The notes under the pieces are model-generated. The model was not told where the DNA came from and ran no database searches. It was given only the letters and a program-made list of their open reading frames with translations. DNA of 64,000 bases from Polytrichum commune (lineage: Eukaryota > Streptophyta > Polytrichopsida > Polytrichales > Polytrichaceae). The stretch covers positions 46,265,554 through 46,329,553 of the forward strand of contig OX485803.1 in the NCBI GenBank assembly GCA_950295325.1. The letters are read 5' to 3'. A program made the translations under genes and the position numbers. Of the stretch, positions 33,340 to 46,451 are shown piece by piece. Positions within the stretch are counted from its first letter, which is position 1. Each line of letters begins with the position of its first letter.

Positions 33340-35780
33340 CTATATTTGTTGTGAGCAGGGGACCACCAAATGTAGATGATTCAAAGTAAAATATGTTGTA
33401 TGTACTCATCATTGGAGTTGTTCGTTCTTTGGTTGAAGATGAAAATATCCATCCTCCATTCCTTGTGTCTCCTTCAAACACTACCACCATATCCTCCTCC
33501 ATTGTTAGGGAAGCACCCACAAGGTTGTACGCTCACATGCAACACATTCATGGAGAACATCACTGCACCTTGTGTGGCGGGAACATAAGAAGGGGATTCC
33601 TTGCATAGAATGAAGTAGTACAACATTTGCCAACATATGAATTGGTGTCCACATGGTTGTAAATAAATATCCATCACATATGGACTCCAACTTGCAACAT
33701 CTATGGCTCATCTATGAAGAGTGGATCCCCGAAGTCATATATCATGATCTCATTTATAACAAATAGTCTCATGTCCAATTGTGTAGGTCTTCGGTGAAAA
33801 CATTTGTACAATAATTATTGCCCATTGATTTAAAAGGAGTACTTTTATCATTTTAAGAACATGATATTATTGTTGTTTCCATGTTGCTCCAAAAGTTTTC
33901 ATGTCCCAAACAATCCTTTTATATTTTGTTGTGAAAATTGCCACAAAAGCATGTTCATTCTGAAATGAATCATCGTCTCCCACAAATGTCTTCCAATTTT
34001 ATTGTGCAAATTATAATTTAGTTTGTAGATCATTGTGTTGAGGAGTTTCCATGCAATTTATTGCAAAAATGAACTTTTGTTTCACAATCCCTTGTGGATT
34101 GGACTACTTATTTGTCAAATTCGATCACCCAATAGAATGATGTTATTGTTCAAAGGTGTGTGTGCTCATGCACACATGTGTACACAAATGAATATTCACA
34201 TGCATTAAAATCATTTGTAATAAACTAGTCCACAAAATCACATTGCTCGTCCTTCTAAACTTGCACCAAATTCCAATACATGGCCCACATTTCATTACAT
34301 GCGTACTTTAATTATTAATGCTAGAAGTAAAGCGCTTTAATGTAGGTACATATTTTGTCATTGTCCCTAGATGTTTGTGCCCACCTATTTTGATGAAGTC
34401 TTCTTAGTTGAATGCATTACACTAGCGGTTTTTTAGTTGGCTATGTGGCGGCTTTATGATAAGTGCCATCCCCTCGGTGCTAAATCATTGAAGGGCACCC
34501 CAATTATCTTTTGCATTGGAAAGACAAAAACTTGGCGGCTGTTGATATGGATAGTGGGATGGCCGATAGATGGCTGTGAGCCCAAAAGGGTGCCCACATT
34601 TAGTCTTAGACCCTTGAAACGTTAGTTGATGCACTTTGAAGTAGCATGTTACTTCACAAAAATATAAAAAGAGTGAAATGTTAGTCTTAGAAGTACCATG
34701 TTGTAAGAGGCTAGGATGTGAGTTGTTATTGTGTTTTTACCTTCGGAAGGATTTGAGTGAATGAGGATAGGTAAGGAGAACTTGGATTGAGTAGTTAGTG
34801 AGTAGGCTAGTACAAATGGATGGAGACAACCAAAGTGACTCAAGAGGCAAGTGCATTCGAATTGGGATGAATGGAGGATCACATGGAGCGCACAAGTGGA
34901 CCACCTCATCATGGCCACTTAATGGGGAAGGCCCAAGGAAGAATGCAAGGTGGAGGATAAGCAAATTCTCAAAGCACCAATCAAATCACGAGTTAAGCAT
35001 CGTGGTTTGAATTAAGTGGTGAGCGACGATTTGGGAAAGTAAGGGGAGAAAGTTATGGCGGCGGAAAGCGAAGGAGGCTAAGTTTGGGTTGAAGCATCCC
35101 AAGTTTGGTAAAGTGTGGTAGGTAGAAAGCCAAGGCTAGTTAAATGTTCGAATTAGGATCCTTGTTGATCATTTGAGGGAGGAAGGTTTAGAAGATAGGA
35201 TTGGCGCCTACTAAGTAGGAGGAAATCTCAAGGGCTTATCGTGAGCCTTGAGGGTGCTCACCCCCTCAAGCTTACTATATAATCCCTCATTCTTCCCTCA
35301 CTCATCCTCTCTTTCCTTTGTGCTCCAAGGCACCCCACGAGTTATAAGTGTGGGTGTGGGAAGCCATATTGGAGCACATGTGTGTGCTTAGTTTTTAGTT
35401 TGAGAGCCAAGGCTTGTTAGCCTTGAAGAGGGCTTGACCTCTTGGTAGAATTAGCGTTGACGTGAAGGATTTTAAAGTTAATTCATGATTCCAATTTGTG
35501 GTACTTAAAGTTCATGTTTTGAATACACGTGGTTGCAAGTTCCATGTTTAAGAGTTGAGCACTTGATGTTGTGATGAGTGCAAAAATATACTTGTGTGGA
35601 TTAGTTAGTCTTAGTGAAGTTAGGAAATTCTCTCTCCCCCTCTCCTCTCTAGGATTTTAGGATTTTAGGATTAGAGAAGAATTGTGTGATTAGAAAGGGG
35701 TTGTTAGTAGAATTAGGGAAATTAGGTAGGAAGATTAGTTAAGGGCTTGAATAATTAGTGAGGTAGTTGGGGATTACAAC
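33340..35780. other. Intergenic DNA, possibly LTR-like toward its end
   Basis: No supported gene. Around 35274-35285 a TATA-like word (ACTATATAATCCCTC) is followed by CT-rich leader-like sequence. This resembles an LTR promoter, but I could not find the matching second LTR. Confidence 0.3.
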
Positions 35781-35793
35781 TACAAAGTTGTGG

Positions 35794-36027
35794 GTTCATG
35801 AAGGAGCTGGGTTTATGAAGGAGCTGGGTTTGTTTAGTTAGAAAGTAAAGAGCTGGGTTTATGAAGGAGCTGGGTTTGTCTAGTTAGAAAGTAAAGAGCT
35901 GGGTTTATGAAGGACCTGAGTTTGTTTAGTTAGAAGCTAAGGAGCTGGGTTCATGAAGGAGCTGGGTTTATGAAGGAGCTAGGTTTATGTAATTAGAAAG
36001 TAAAGAGATGGGTTCATGAAGGAGCTT
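35794..36027 (+). repeat. Minisatellite, 46-bp unit, about five copies
   Basis: AGCTGGGTTTATGAAGG starts at 35805, 35851, 35897 and 35943 (period exactly 46). The next copy is offset by 46+17 because a 17-bp sub-unit (GAGCTGGGTTTATGAAG) is itself duplicated. Copies are highly similar. Confidence 0.9.
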
Positions 36028-36029
36028 AG

Positions 36030-37450
36030 TAGATAGCCTACCTAATTAGCTCATAGACAAGTAGTTAGTTACATTATGCTAGTTAGTGTTATGGTGGCTT
36101 TCACAAGTAAATGTATTTGAGATTGACTATAGAGAATAGTGTTTTTTTTAACACTTGCATCCTCTCTTTAAAAATAAACCACGTGCACAAATTAATGGAG
36201 AATGTGGAGCACTCTCGCGATGGCAAGACAAAGGAAGCAAAGACCAAAGGTGCGAGGGAGAGATTGACATAAGTCACATAAGTATTTCTTAATACTTAAA
36301 GGCTTATGTACGGTATGGAGACACCAAGTGAGACCTCTTATAGTAGCGATACGGAATACACAAGTGATAGTTCAAGTGGTAGTATAGAGTCAACGGCACG
36401 GACTCCATTTAGGAGAGGGATATCCTTAAGGGCTTGTGTAGCTAAAGCGGCCGGATGGACGTTAGAAGCAAACAAAGACAAAATAGCACCCGAGCATAAG
36501 GAGGTTAAAATAACATAGTTAACTTGTGCATTCTCCACATACGTATTGAAATTGTACATTGAGTTGTTAAAAGTGAAATTCCAGTTAAATCCAAGACCAC
36601 TTGAAGGGTGAACCTTGCACTATGGACTCATCCAAGTCCAAATCCAATACCGCGGAGGAATGTGAGCCCAAACCCACTACTCGGACTACGGACGCTTAAG
36701 GGTGGGGGGTTTGGCCTCACATAGGCACCATTGCAATCATTGATGTACTATCAATCAACGGTAAAAGGGTCCAGGAGTCCATCGCCTCGCCCCTAACCCT
36801 AAACGGAGCCAACCCTACTCCCTTAGCACCCCCCGCTAGCCATTCATTGGTAACACCTTGGTCCACTCCCTAGCCAATGTTCCCCGCTCCTACCTCCCCA
36901 CGTAACCACCTGCCACTTGCCCATTTTCGGTGGTAGCCACCTCTCCAATAGTTCGCTCCCCCTCTACATTTCAAACTCGCTCATGCTCCCACTCCACCAG
37001 GTCGCAATTGCAACCTACTTTGCCTTTGGTCTTCGTTATGGCTAATTTTCCTTGCTCTTCTCACCTTTGTCCTCCTCCCCTCCTAGTAATTGCCATGTTC
37101 GTTGTCCCTTTCCTCTTCTTGATTGCCTTGTTCGATGTCTTCCTACAACTGATCGTCACTCACTTTGGCCATGTTGTTCATCGTTGTGTTCATATTCCTC
37201 TTGCTATTCCCAGTTGTCATTTGTTGTCCTCCTCTTATTGGTGGTGTTGTTGTTTTTATATTTTTTATATTTTTTATAATCACCATCTCCCCCCTCTTCC
37301 TAATTGTTGTCTTCCCCATGATCAATGTGGTCATCCTCCTCATTGCCATGTTCACCGTCCCGATTGTTGTGTTCATCGTGTTGTTGTTGCTTATGGGTTC
37401 CGTTCATCTGCCTCTTATTGCTAGGGTTCTTGGTGTCTACCCTTGATCAA
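36030..37450. other. Low-complexity intergenic DNA
   Basis: A short Ser/Thr-rich frame (36306-36518) and a pyrimidine-rich stretch (36930-37440) lie here. The latter is built from imperfect short repeats such as CATGTTC(G/A)(T/C)(T/C) alternating with CCTCCT. Read on the minus strand it gives Asp/His/Asn/Glu-rich text. It may be a decayed coding repeat; no gene is supported. Confidence 0.35.
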
Positions 37451-40200
37451 CGTGGGCGTCCTCCTGGTTGCCGTGATCATGATTCATTGATTTGCGTGTT
37501 TCTTCGAAAGCATCATCATGATATCTACCCAATCCACTATATGTGAGTAGATGATGTGGACGGGTAATTATAGACAACTTTTTGGTAGTTCCAATTACTC
37601 CATTCTCCGTGTGCAAACCATGAAATTGGTTTGCATCAATGCTACGGTTGTGTTTTAAATACCCATATTGCATGACGATGTTGTTGGGACACGGTGAGGC
37701 TCAATATGGGGAGCTCTTCAATGTCCGCATATTTTGTGTGATGTTCTCCATCAACAAACATGAAAGCAACTAGTCACCATTGTCCATGGAATTATCCACA
37801 CCTATCAACACATCCAACATGTGATCTCTCGAGGCTCACATGCAACATTGTCGATTATAATATGGAAGGTGGCGGTTGCCCCGCCATTCCTTGATGTTCT
37901 CAAAAGGTTGGAGGAGCACTTTAAGATGATGTGTCATATGCACATGCACAAAAGGCCAAGACAACACAAATCCATACTAGTAATTTCACATGACAATTCG
38001 ACAATAACATCAAATTGTTCAGCAAAGGAGTGTGCATACGTTAAATCATGTGTTTAATCACGTGACGATGTTTGAACAACAAATTGCCGTGTACAGTGAC
38101 CAAACACAAACCAATGGCTACAACACAATAGGTCGTCCAAGTTGGTGATTGTTACACTTGTACATCGTGTTGTCTAATTAGTGTGGGTTATCTTTTGGAC
38201 TTACACATTGCTATAACATTCTACTGAGAGTATCATTTCTCACCCAAATAACATAAGTAGTCAGCATGCACACCGAAGAATTCGATATAACTTAGTTGGT
38301 AAAAAAAGGACAATGTTGGTAAAAAGTTGTAGCAACACGTAACTCCGAATGGAAACGCACACTTATTAGAACAAGGAGGAAAGCTCCGAGGTAAACCCAA
38401 TTACAATTTAGCAAACACTCATCAACCAACACACACACACACGTGTCCACATGGTTATACAAATATAGTGTATTGCCAAGAAGGCCTGCTGCTGTGTTTC
38501 CTACTATGGGGTAAATACTTATGTGGCTAAACCTGATGATCCCATTACCATAGTGAGGCTAATTTACCATGGCCATGTGAAAGTGAATTGTTGCAAACGA
38601 GCATACCTCTCATCCAAATTATGTTAAAACACATGTCACTTACAAGGTTTGTGATAAATTCATCTCAAATTATGGTTGTGTCTTGTTATACTATCTCGGG
38701 GTCTTTGAAGATAATCTCAACATCAAACCAACTAAGAAGATTCACTGGGTTGTATCCATTGCTAGGGCATTGTTGTTGGATGAATGAGAGGTGTGTATTC
38801 ATGTTATAATTTCCTCCCTTCTTATATTCATAATTAGATGTTTTGCTCTTTGAGTTGGGCCCCATCGATGCTACCAAGGTAAATGGGTCTAGTAGAAACT
38901 TGTCTCTCCAAGGTTTATGGTTAATCCATCTCCTGTCAAATGACTCTCACTAATATAATTGGGGATCTTGAAGACTAATCATGGAGTTAAATAAAATATA
39001 AAACAAACTTGCCTTCCACAGGGTTGTGGTTGATTCATCCCAATTGAGTTCCATTGAACTCATTTGGACCCTCATGTGTTAATTCCATAGTCAAATGAAC
39101 CATGGAATACAATTAGTTTATTACGATTATGCAATTGATTGCATAAGATTGGTGGGTGCCCCAACTCACATAACAAGACATTTTATCCATGACTGTGTAC
39201 TAAACTTAGGGTAGACATGCTCAATGTGGCTACTTATCTTAATCTAGCACCTATATTTAAAAGGTATGTGGTTTGGCAGCGTGGCTCTAGAATTAGAGAC
39301 CAAAAAGATATGTGTTTAACGAATATTAAATTGTGTGCTTTAAAATAGGATAACTATTAGCTCCATAGTCAACATAATTGGGGTGGGGAGAGGAGCACCT
39401 ATGTGACCATTTAATGGACATAGAGTAATCACTTTAATACTGAATAAGATATTCATGTGAGGCTACGGGATCGATTTGGATTCGCTAACCCTCTAGTACT
39501 AATCATATGTTGAAGTGGGCTAGTCGGAAAAGGTAACCATTAAACACCCATCTACCTTACCATGGTGGGTGCGATGACGTAGAGGGAGTAACGTATAGGT
39601 TAGAAGAAGAAGAAGAAGAAGAAGAACTCCGGTCCCTATTGGGGGCCGGAGTGAATAAAGTGTCTGTTCGTAGGACAACCGCGGCCATACCCCAGGGTAG
39701 TGGCGTTGGGTGTAATACTACTTCACCCTTTACAGGGAGTAGACACTATGTTAGTAACTGAGGTTTTAACCGGTTGAACCGGGGGGGGGGGGGGAGAGGA
39801 TGCATGGATTTTAATTAGAGTTTTGTGGGTCTTGCTACTTTGTTTGAGACGAGTGGCGAGCGTATTTGTTTGGGGTATAAATGGTGGTTGGTTATGTAGT
39901 TGGTCGCCAAGTCATGGTTCCAAGGTTGGTTGGATAAGGACGTGCGTGTTGTGTTAATACGGTCCGGGTTCTATAGGTTAGAAGAAGAGATCGGACGATC
40001 TCAACAAATATCCACTATGTTTGACTAGACTACCACACACTAGACACCACCCCTTTGAGTTAAGCTTAAACACAAATATCCCCATCTTCTAACTAAAACA
40101 TCTAGATTTCATTTGTGATAACACCATCGCTCATAGTACACCAACATCTGGTTTAATGCAACCACACTATTCATTGTCAACCCACGCTAATTGTCTTGCA
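37450..40200. other. Anonymous intergenic DNA with GAA and G runs
   Basis: Contains the repeat homologous to 20540-20720, a GAA microsatellite (39603-39626), a 15-G run (39781-39795), and otherwise no supported feature. Confidence 0.4.
37860..38010 (+). repeat. Dispersed coding-like repeat, copy of 20540-20720
   Basis: Encodes MMCHMHMHKRPRQHKSILVI in the frame 37821-38057. The inverted segment near 20.6 kb encodes a similar peptide. Family unknown. Confidence 0.45.
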
Positions 40201-40221
40201 ATGAGTAGGTGGTGACTACCT

Positions 40222-40564
40222 CGGGCTAGATCACATCTTCATTCAATTGGGCCCCACGCATCCTTCACTGCCCGGTCTTCCTGCCCGCACATACATGGGA
40301 ACTCTTCCCCGTTGGGAACCAATATGACAATACCTGGTCAAATTTACAAATATTCAAGTTGACATCACTTTCATTACTCCCAAGTTAATTGATGGAGTTC
40401 CTTCACATGCCAAAGGAGCTTAATGGCTTAAGTGACCGAGTATTATCACATTGGTTCCCAACAAGGAAGAGTTCCCACACATGTGTGGGCAGGAAGACCA
40501 AATAGTGAAGGAGGCGTGGAAGGGATGGGGCCCAGCCGCATGAAAATGTGATCTAGCATGGGGT
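40222..40564. mobile_element. Long inverted-repeat element, copy 1
   Basis: Arms of about 120 bp: GGGCTAGATCACATCTTCAT at the left, inverted at the right (ATGAAAATGTGATCTAGCAT). Inner words also pair (CTGCCCGCACAT / TGTGTGGGCAGG; GTTGGGAACCAAT / TTGGTTCCCAAC). The loop is about 100 bp. Same element as 47899-48302. Confidence 0.75.
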
Positions 40565-42190
40565 TGTGGTGGCTAGAGGATGCTCGGTGCAATATTAGAA
40601 GTAACAAAGACCATTCTAACTTTATCACACCGATTTTAACACCGCACTTAATCACATGGTTAGTGTAATAAACATATTTAATACTTCGTTGAATGAATGA
40701 TCCACACTAAATTTAGGAAACCAAAGTTTGGAATACTTTTGGTAAGCATTTGAGTTACACTTACTATGAGCATGCATCCTAAATGTGAATATACTACATT
40801 GCTTTTGATGAATATTGTGGGTAGCACTATTGAAGGGCTATTGAACTTGTTTCCACACTACAAACATCGGGGGTTAATAAGATGGGTGCTTATTAATCAC
40901 CCCTCCACATCACAAGTCCACGTTGTACATTACAATATCCGTATGGGATTAAAATTTGTGTGCCACGTGTTCCTTTCTATTCAACAAGTGGCTTTCTCTC
41001 ATGGAAGTGAGCACCTAGTGAACATGGCACTCACCACCAAATCTACATTCAAGAAACAACCTCCAATTGCGTCTTCCTTGAATAGTGCTCATTGTTTACA
41101 AATGAATATCTCATTGTGTAGAGCTTATGAAGCCATTATATAGACCCCCAAAATTGCCTCCTAACTCTTCATCGGTTGAGCATATTGATCATCCAACAAT
41201 CGATTGCTGTATATGTCTTCTCTATTCATGGACCCATGAATAGAAATTAGGGTATTTGGATACAAATTCGCAATAGCTTTTTCATGTGACTCAAATATGT
41301 TGCCCACTACTAGAATCAAAAGAACGAGAACATTTATTTAGAAATTTAGTGAGCGGTTGAAATTTAGAACATCGCTAGGATTGCACACTATTTTCTTGCT
41401 TGATGATATATAGTGTGGACCACATTGTAAGGGTGCCCAAGGTAAGTCAAGCTACATACCCACCCACATTACTTAACATAGACAGTTATTCTAGCACTTT
41501 CTACTCTTTAATAATGTAGGTTAGGAATTGTGTACTGTAAATCATTGACTTATGAAAAAATTTATTCCCAAAATCTAAAACATGGGGATTGGAGAGAAGG
41601 GATATTTGTCCATTCTCTTGATGTTTGAGCCCTATATCATGGACCACACTATAGGATTGTCTGTGGTACTAAAGTCACATCATTTACGTGATGTTTGACC
41701 ACACTATTTACTACCAATCAGTTATTATGGTCCACATTGTTATTGAATTAAGTAATTCAATGTGCAATAAAATTTTGGATTAAGAAGTTGTTCCCCCCCT
41801 ATCCAAATTGTGGAGTTGGCAAAGAGATGATTGGTCATTCTATTAATATTCCAATGACATTGTGGTGCTAAAACACTACACAACATGTGTCACATTCCCC
41901 TTTCACATATAACCAATACAAATCACTTATTGTACACGAGACATCGATATTGTGCACTTTCAAAACCCTGGACATCATATTAATTTCATAGCTTAACAAC
42001 AACACTATGATTGCCTATGAGCTCCAACTACCGACCATAGGAGAGAGACAAAAGACCTTCTCTCCTCTCCCAAGCTTCCTTTTATCTCAGAGGCACTACA
42101 TCTACTTTCTATTTTCAATTTATTAAAAGCCTTCTATTCACAATTCTACCTTCAATTCCATTGTGAATCTTCTATCACATGGCTCAATCA
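40565..42190. other. Anonymous intergenic DNA
   Basis: The frame at 40766-41143 (125 codons) shows no recognisable motif. Nothing else supported. Confidence 0.45.
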
Positions 42191-42199
42191 CATTCACAT

Positions 42200-42550
42200 T
42201 GTTGGAACCGTCTAATTTCAACTTGATTCATTCATCTATTCGTGTAGTTGGAATTGTGTAATTCCAATGTGGTTCATTCATCCACACTTCTAGTTGGAAA
42301 CGTCTAATTCCATCTCGAGTCATATATTCATTGAGAGTTGTCTAGCTCCAACAAATAACATCCATCCATTAGGAGTTGTCTAACTCCGATTCATGTATTT
42401 ACATGCAAAGTTGTTTAGATCCAAAGCAAAGATTTTCCATTGGGAGTTGTCTCCCATACACAATTCCTTCACATGTTGTCTAGCCCTTGTGCATCATTCT
42501 TTATTGGGGTTGTCGAACCGTTTCTTCCTTTGGGGTTGTTTGACTCCAAA
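42200..42550. repeat. Array of about ten degenerate palindromes around GTTGTCTAACTCC
   Basis: Variants of the imperfect palindrome GGAGTTGTCTAACTCC recur every 30-45 bp near 42204, 42249, 42293, 42331, 42371, 42406, 42440, 42474, 42505 and 42531. The words between are not conserved. Such spaced motifs are seen as subterminal protein-binding repeats in some DNA transposons; the function here is unknown. Confidence 0.6.
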
Positions 42551-42718
42551 CACCATATGCTCAAATGCTAAATACAACAAAATATGGTTAGTCATCAATC
42601 TTGCATAATCAATCAACAAGTCTATTAATCAAGGTATATCACAACATGACATTGCCACTCTGTTTATAAATAGGGAGTGCATAATCTTGAGTCGACAACA
42701 CCCACAATACTCCCATCC

Positions 42719-42905
42719 TGGTCCGAGATGACCTTAAACTACCGGGTGATGGTAGAGGGATACCCAAATCTCAAGGAAGAGGTTGGCGGTTCGAATCCCG
42801 GCTGTGAAATCTCTTCTCTACTTGACGGAAAACTTGCCAGGTGGTGAATTGCCTCCTGTGCTTTGGCGCTGGCCTGTCGGCCTTCTGTCACAAAAAAAAA
42901 TAAAA
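42719..42905 (+). mobile_element. tRNA-derived SINE with 15-bp target-site duplications
   Basis: A 187-bp element bounded by perfect ACAATACTCCCATCC repeats (42704-42718 and 42906-42920). It has an A-box-like TGGTAGAGGG and a B box GGTTCGAATCC, the two internal pol III promoter boxes, and ends in CACAAAAAAAAATAAAA. The head resembles a tRNA. The intact duplication suggests a fairly young insertion. Confidence 0.93.
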
Positions 42906-42999
42906 ACAATACTCCCATCCATTAATCAAGGTTACTCTATTCCCAACCTTTGTTGCAGTACAGACCGACATGCCTAATAGGTGGTCACTTCCATGCATG

Positions 43000-44410
43000 G
43001 CATGGTGCAAGCAACCACCATGCAACATTGGCATAATGTGCACCTTAAAACATGCTTAGTCTGGTAAGTAAATGCGGGTTTGACTACCTATCAATTAAAA
43101 AATACATGTTATGAACAAAACTGATGCTGAAAATTGTTCAATTTGTAAGAGATGTCCATAATAAAAGAGCAATAATACCCCAAAAATGTCCCAGACCCAT
43201 GATGCATCAGCCTACACCTTACTAATGTTATGGCACTCTTAACGCACTTTATGACATGTAATATTACCATGTCAGTTGCACCAATAACATTAAGTAAAGT
43301 AATATGACACTCGCATGCTCTCGAGCTTTGTTTACTCATACATGGACGTTCTTATCGGCTAATCTACGCTCACTAGTATATGGTGTATTTATGCCTCATG
43401 CTATTGAACATACATTACAATGACCTTTCACAATGTATCCTGGTCATCAAGGACTTGGCCCCAAAAATAACTAAGCCTAGTTGATACATTGATTTGTGTC
43501 CTTAGTGCCGCTCATTATACTTCCGCAAAAACATACTACTTTTCCCAATGATGGATAAACAAGGGCTCCAAATTTAAACTCATGTGATTTCTAAGTGTTG
43601 CATACAATAGTCTACCCTAGGTGTCATGTATGTCACGATGTTGGTTTATTAAGATTACTATGGCCGTTTGAAGGGAGCGTCCCATAAATTCTTAAATTCC
43701 CAATCCTTGAACGATTATGAACCGACTCCCTTCAAATCTAGTGCAAGGGTACTCTAATACATTTAGAATAGGTTAGCTAAAATTGAATGGTTGTAAAGAG
43801 AGGGAGGATGAAAACTAATGTTAAAAGCTTATGTACCTTTCCTTCAAATGTATTGATGATGTTTGCAATTGACATTAGCAAGGGAGATTTAAAATGAAGA
43901 ATGAGCTTCCATGCCACCTTCTCTTGCAAATCACATGTTACTCGTCACTATGAATTTTTGGATCTCCCACCTACAACAAGGTAGGTAGTAAACCCCACCT
44001 TGCACCAAGGGGATTCTTGAGCATGGTAGGGCCAACAGGTTCAAATTCACATCAAAGTGCTCGACGTTTCTTCTTCTTCATCGTCTTTTTCGGATTCTTG
44101 TAATCAAGGGCAAGGGTGAGGTTTATAGACCTTCAGATTCTAGCCAATGTCCAAGGACATTTTTGAGCATAATCGGTTAAGATCCTAGTCTATCTAAGTC
44201 CAATTGGTTGCATGTTGACAACTTTTGTTTTTTTCTATATGGATTTGAGGTATATTATGTACATTACTTTGAAATATTGGCAATTTTCATGAAGTCTCGA
44301 GCTTCAACCGGTTATTTCTCACACTTAACCAGTTCATATGTAACTACTGGTTGGTTCTCCCTGTTCATTGATCTCGACCACTCACCAAACCACTTCATGC
44401 AGTTAAAACT
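43000..44410. other. Anonymous intergenic DNA
   Basis: Nothing supported. A B-box-like word (GGTTCAAATTC near 44038) is too isolated to call a SINE. Confidence 0.45.
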
Positions 44411-44418
44411 TTGAGAAA

Positions 44419-44620
44419 ACTTGTCTGTTACAACCACTCTTCGCAACTTGTTCATTGCAACTCACCATGAAAAGAGTGCATAGGTGAGTCATTTTTTGTT
44501 GGCAACCAAATGTTTTGGGTTGTCATTTGTATTAAACTTACAACCAAAATTATTATTTACATATGTTCTCCTCACGAGTTGCAATGAACAAGTTGCGAAG
44601 AGTGGTTGTAATAGATAAGT
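44419..44620. repeat. Foldback with 45-bp arms
   Basis: The arms 44419-44463 and 44576-44620 are inverted copies with 43 of 45 positions matching (core CAACCACTCTTCGCAACTTG). The loop is about 112 bp. Probably a small MITE; no clear target duplication seen. Confidence 0.75.
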
Positions 44621-44933
44621 CTTCTTCAAGTGTAATGGTTTGGTTTGTAAACCCATGAGAACATGGTCCATGCAATAGTGCAGGCGAGGAGGATATAGTG
44701 CATTGGCAAAGTAGGTCTTAAACGGACACTTTTCTCTCTACACCCACTTTATGTAGGACATGAAACACACAATTAGTGTGAGGTCATTAGCAAATCCAAA
44801 TCGTGTTTTTAGTCATTTTTTTGTAGTTTTAAGAGCTTGAACCAATATCTTATTCATTATCATAATGAAGATTCTTGGAGTTATTGAATGATCGTATAGG
44901 TCCCCTCAATTATGTTGACTATTGCATCTAGAA

Positions 44934-45010
44934 TGGTTAACAAATTTTGAGGATGTAATCCAATCTCTTTTCAACACATGTCACATGGGTGTATGTTCTT
45001 TCATATTCAA
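44934..45010 (+). repeat. Dispersed repeat, copy 3 of 3
   Basis: GGTTAACAAATTTTGAGGAT, then CCAATCTCTTTTCAACACATGT and GTTCTT, matching the segments at 7650-7730 and 13479-13556. Confidence 0.55.
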
Positions 45011-45014
45011 ACTC

Positions 45015-46440
45015 AACCATTCACCACTCAAATACATGGTCAATTTAAGACCGTTATCTAAATTAGTCCATCTACCTTATATATTTTATGTTCCTTTTTC
45101 TTTTCTTTCTAATAACAATTTCATTGGAATACATTGGTAAGAGGTGATACCAGTTGGAAGACACAATAAATGCCACTACAAGCATTGATTGTGTATATTG
45201 TTATTAGATTGATGATTTTTCTAGATGTTCTAATGTTAGCAATTGAAAGGATTTCCAATACGTCAAACTTTGCCTTGTTTGAACTCCACATGTAAAAATT
45301 ACACAGGTTCTAAGTTTTATCAGTAAATGGCCCAAGGCCAACATGGATGCTTGATGTTAAGCTAGCATACATTCTCATAATTAATATGCTTATTGTGCAA
45401 TGTTTCAGAGAAATGATTGTGGACATGGTGTTGGTTCTAGCACCATCTACATTAGTGACTAATCAAAACTACTCCTATCATAACCACATGTTGCCATGTA
45501 GAAAATTCTTGACTATGCAAAGGAAGGAATGGGGACCCCGGATGTCACCTCACCCAAGAAACTTCCGACACCAAACCCAAGGGGAGTCGATGCAACAACG
45601 AAGAACTTCAACATGATTGGTTGCACGTTTATTTCAATCTCACGGTCAACTTCCTCCAATTAGTTGATCACATTCGCTTTGACACCCACTAATACTATTA
45701 CAAAGCACGAGCACAAACAAAGTGCACCCATCCATGAAAGTCCCAACAAGTAAGGCACCATGTGATTCTACACTATGTGGACTAATCCAAAATAGCATGA
45801 TCTACACTCTTTGAGATAAACTTGCTATGGATAGAATCATTTGGTGACGATTGGTACTTATATCTTGCAAGTGATTGTGACACCTCATAATTGCACTCTC
45901 TCAAAGCATGGAAGCAAATGGTACCATGTTTTCACCTTGATACGTCCCCTATCCCAATTAACAATTTGTTTTCATGTGCAGAGAGACGACACCAACCAGT
46001 GGTTGGCATGAACGAGGGATGCTTCGCTTGATCATAGCTGCAATCTCGTATGTGAACATGAACATGGTTTACAGAGCATGGCTATCGGACATGTGTTACT
46101 ATTTCGTGTCCTTGTAATCAAGACAAACGTAAACTATGGCATCTAACTTACCTTCTTAAATTTCCTCCTTCAATCAACCCACAACAAATGTGAGGGCAAA
46201 TTTAATCATACACCTCACCTTGCTTGATTTTAAAGCTCCTTTGGTCTTGACCTCAGTGTAAGATACGTGGGTGTTATTTGGTTCCTTCTCTTAATCGGAC
46301 CCCTATATTTGATCAGTATGCGCTTGGTGAGCAAACGTCATAAAGACACATGTTTGAAACAAATTAGCCTACGCCATCAAACAATATTAACTACTCTACA
46401 TTTAATAATGAACAAAATTTAAGGGTGATGCTTCATCATA
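45015..46440. other. Anonymous intergenic DNA
   Basis: No supported gene or repeat. Short frames lack motifs. Confidence 0.45.
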
Positions 46441-46451
46441 TATTTGTTAAT

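Noticed and set aside
34650-36520. LTR retrotransposon with TATA box and gag-like ORF
   Set aside because: No second LTR, primer-binding site or polyprotein motif could be found.
36930-37424. 164-residue ORF rich in Cys/Leu/Pro
   Set aside because: Pyrimidine-rich imperfect repeats open several frames; no domain visible.
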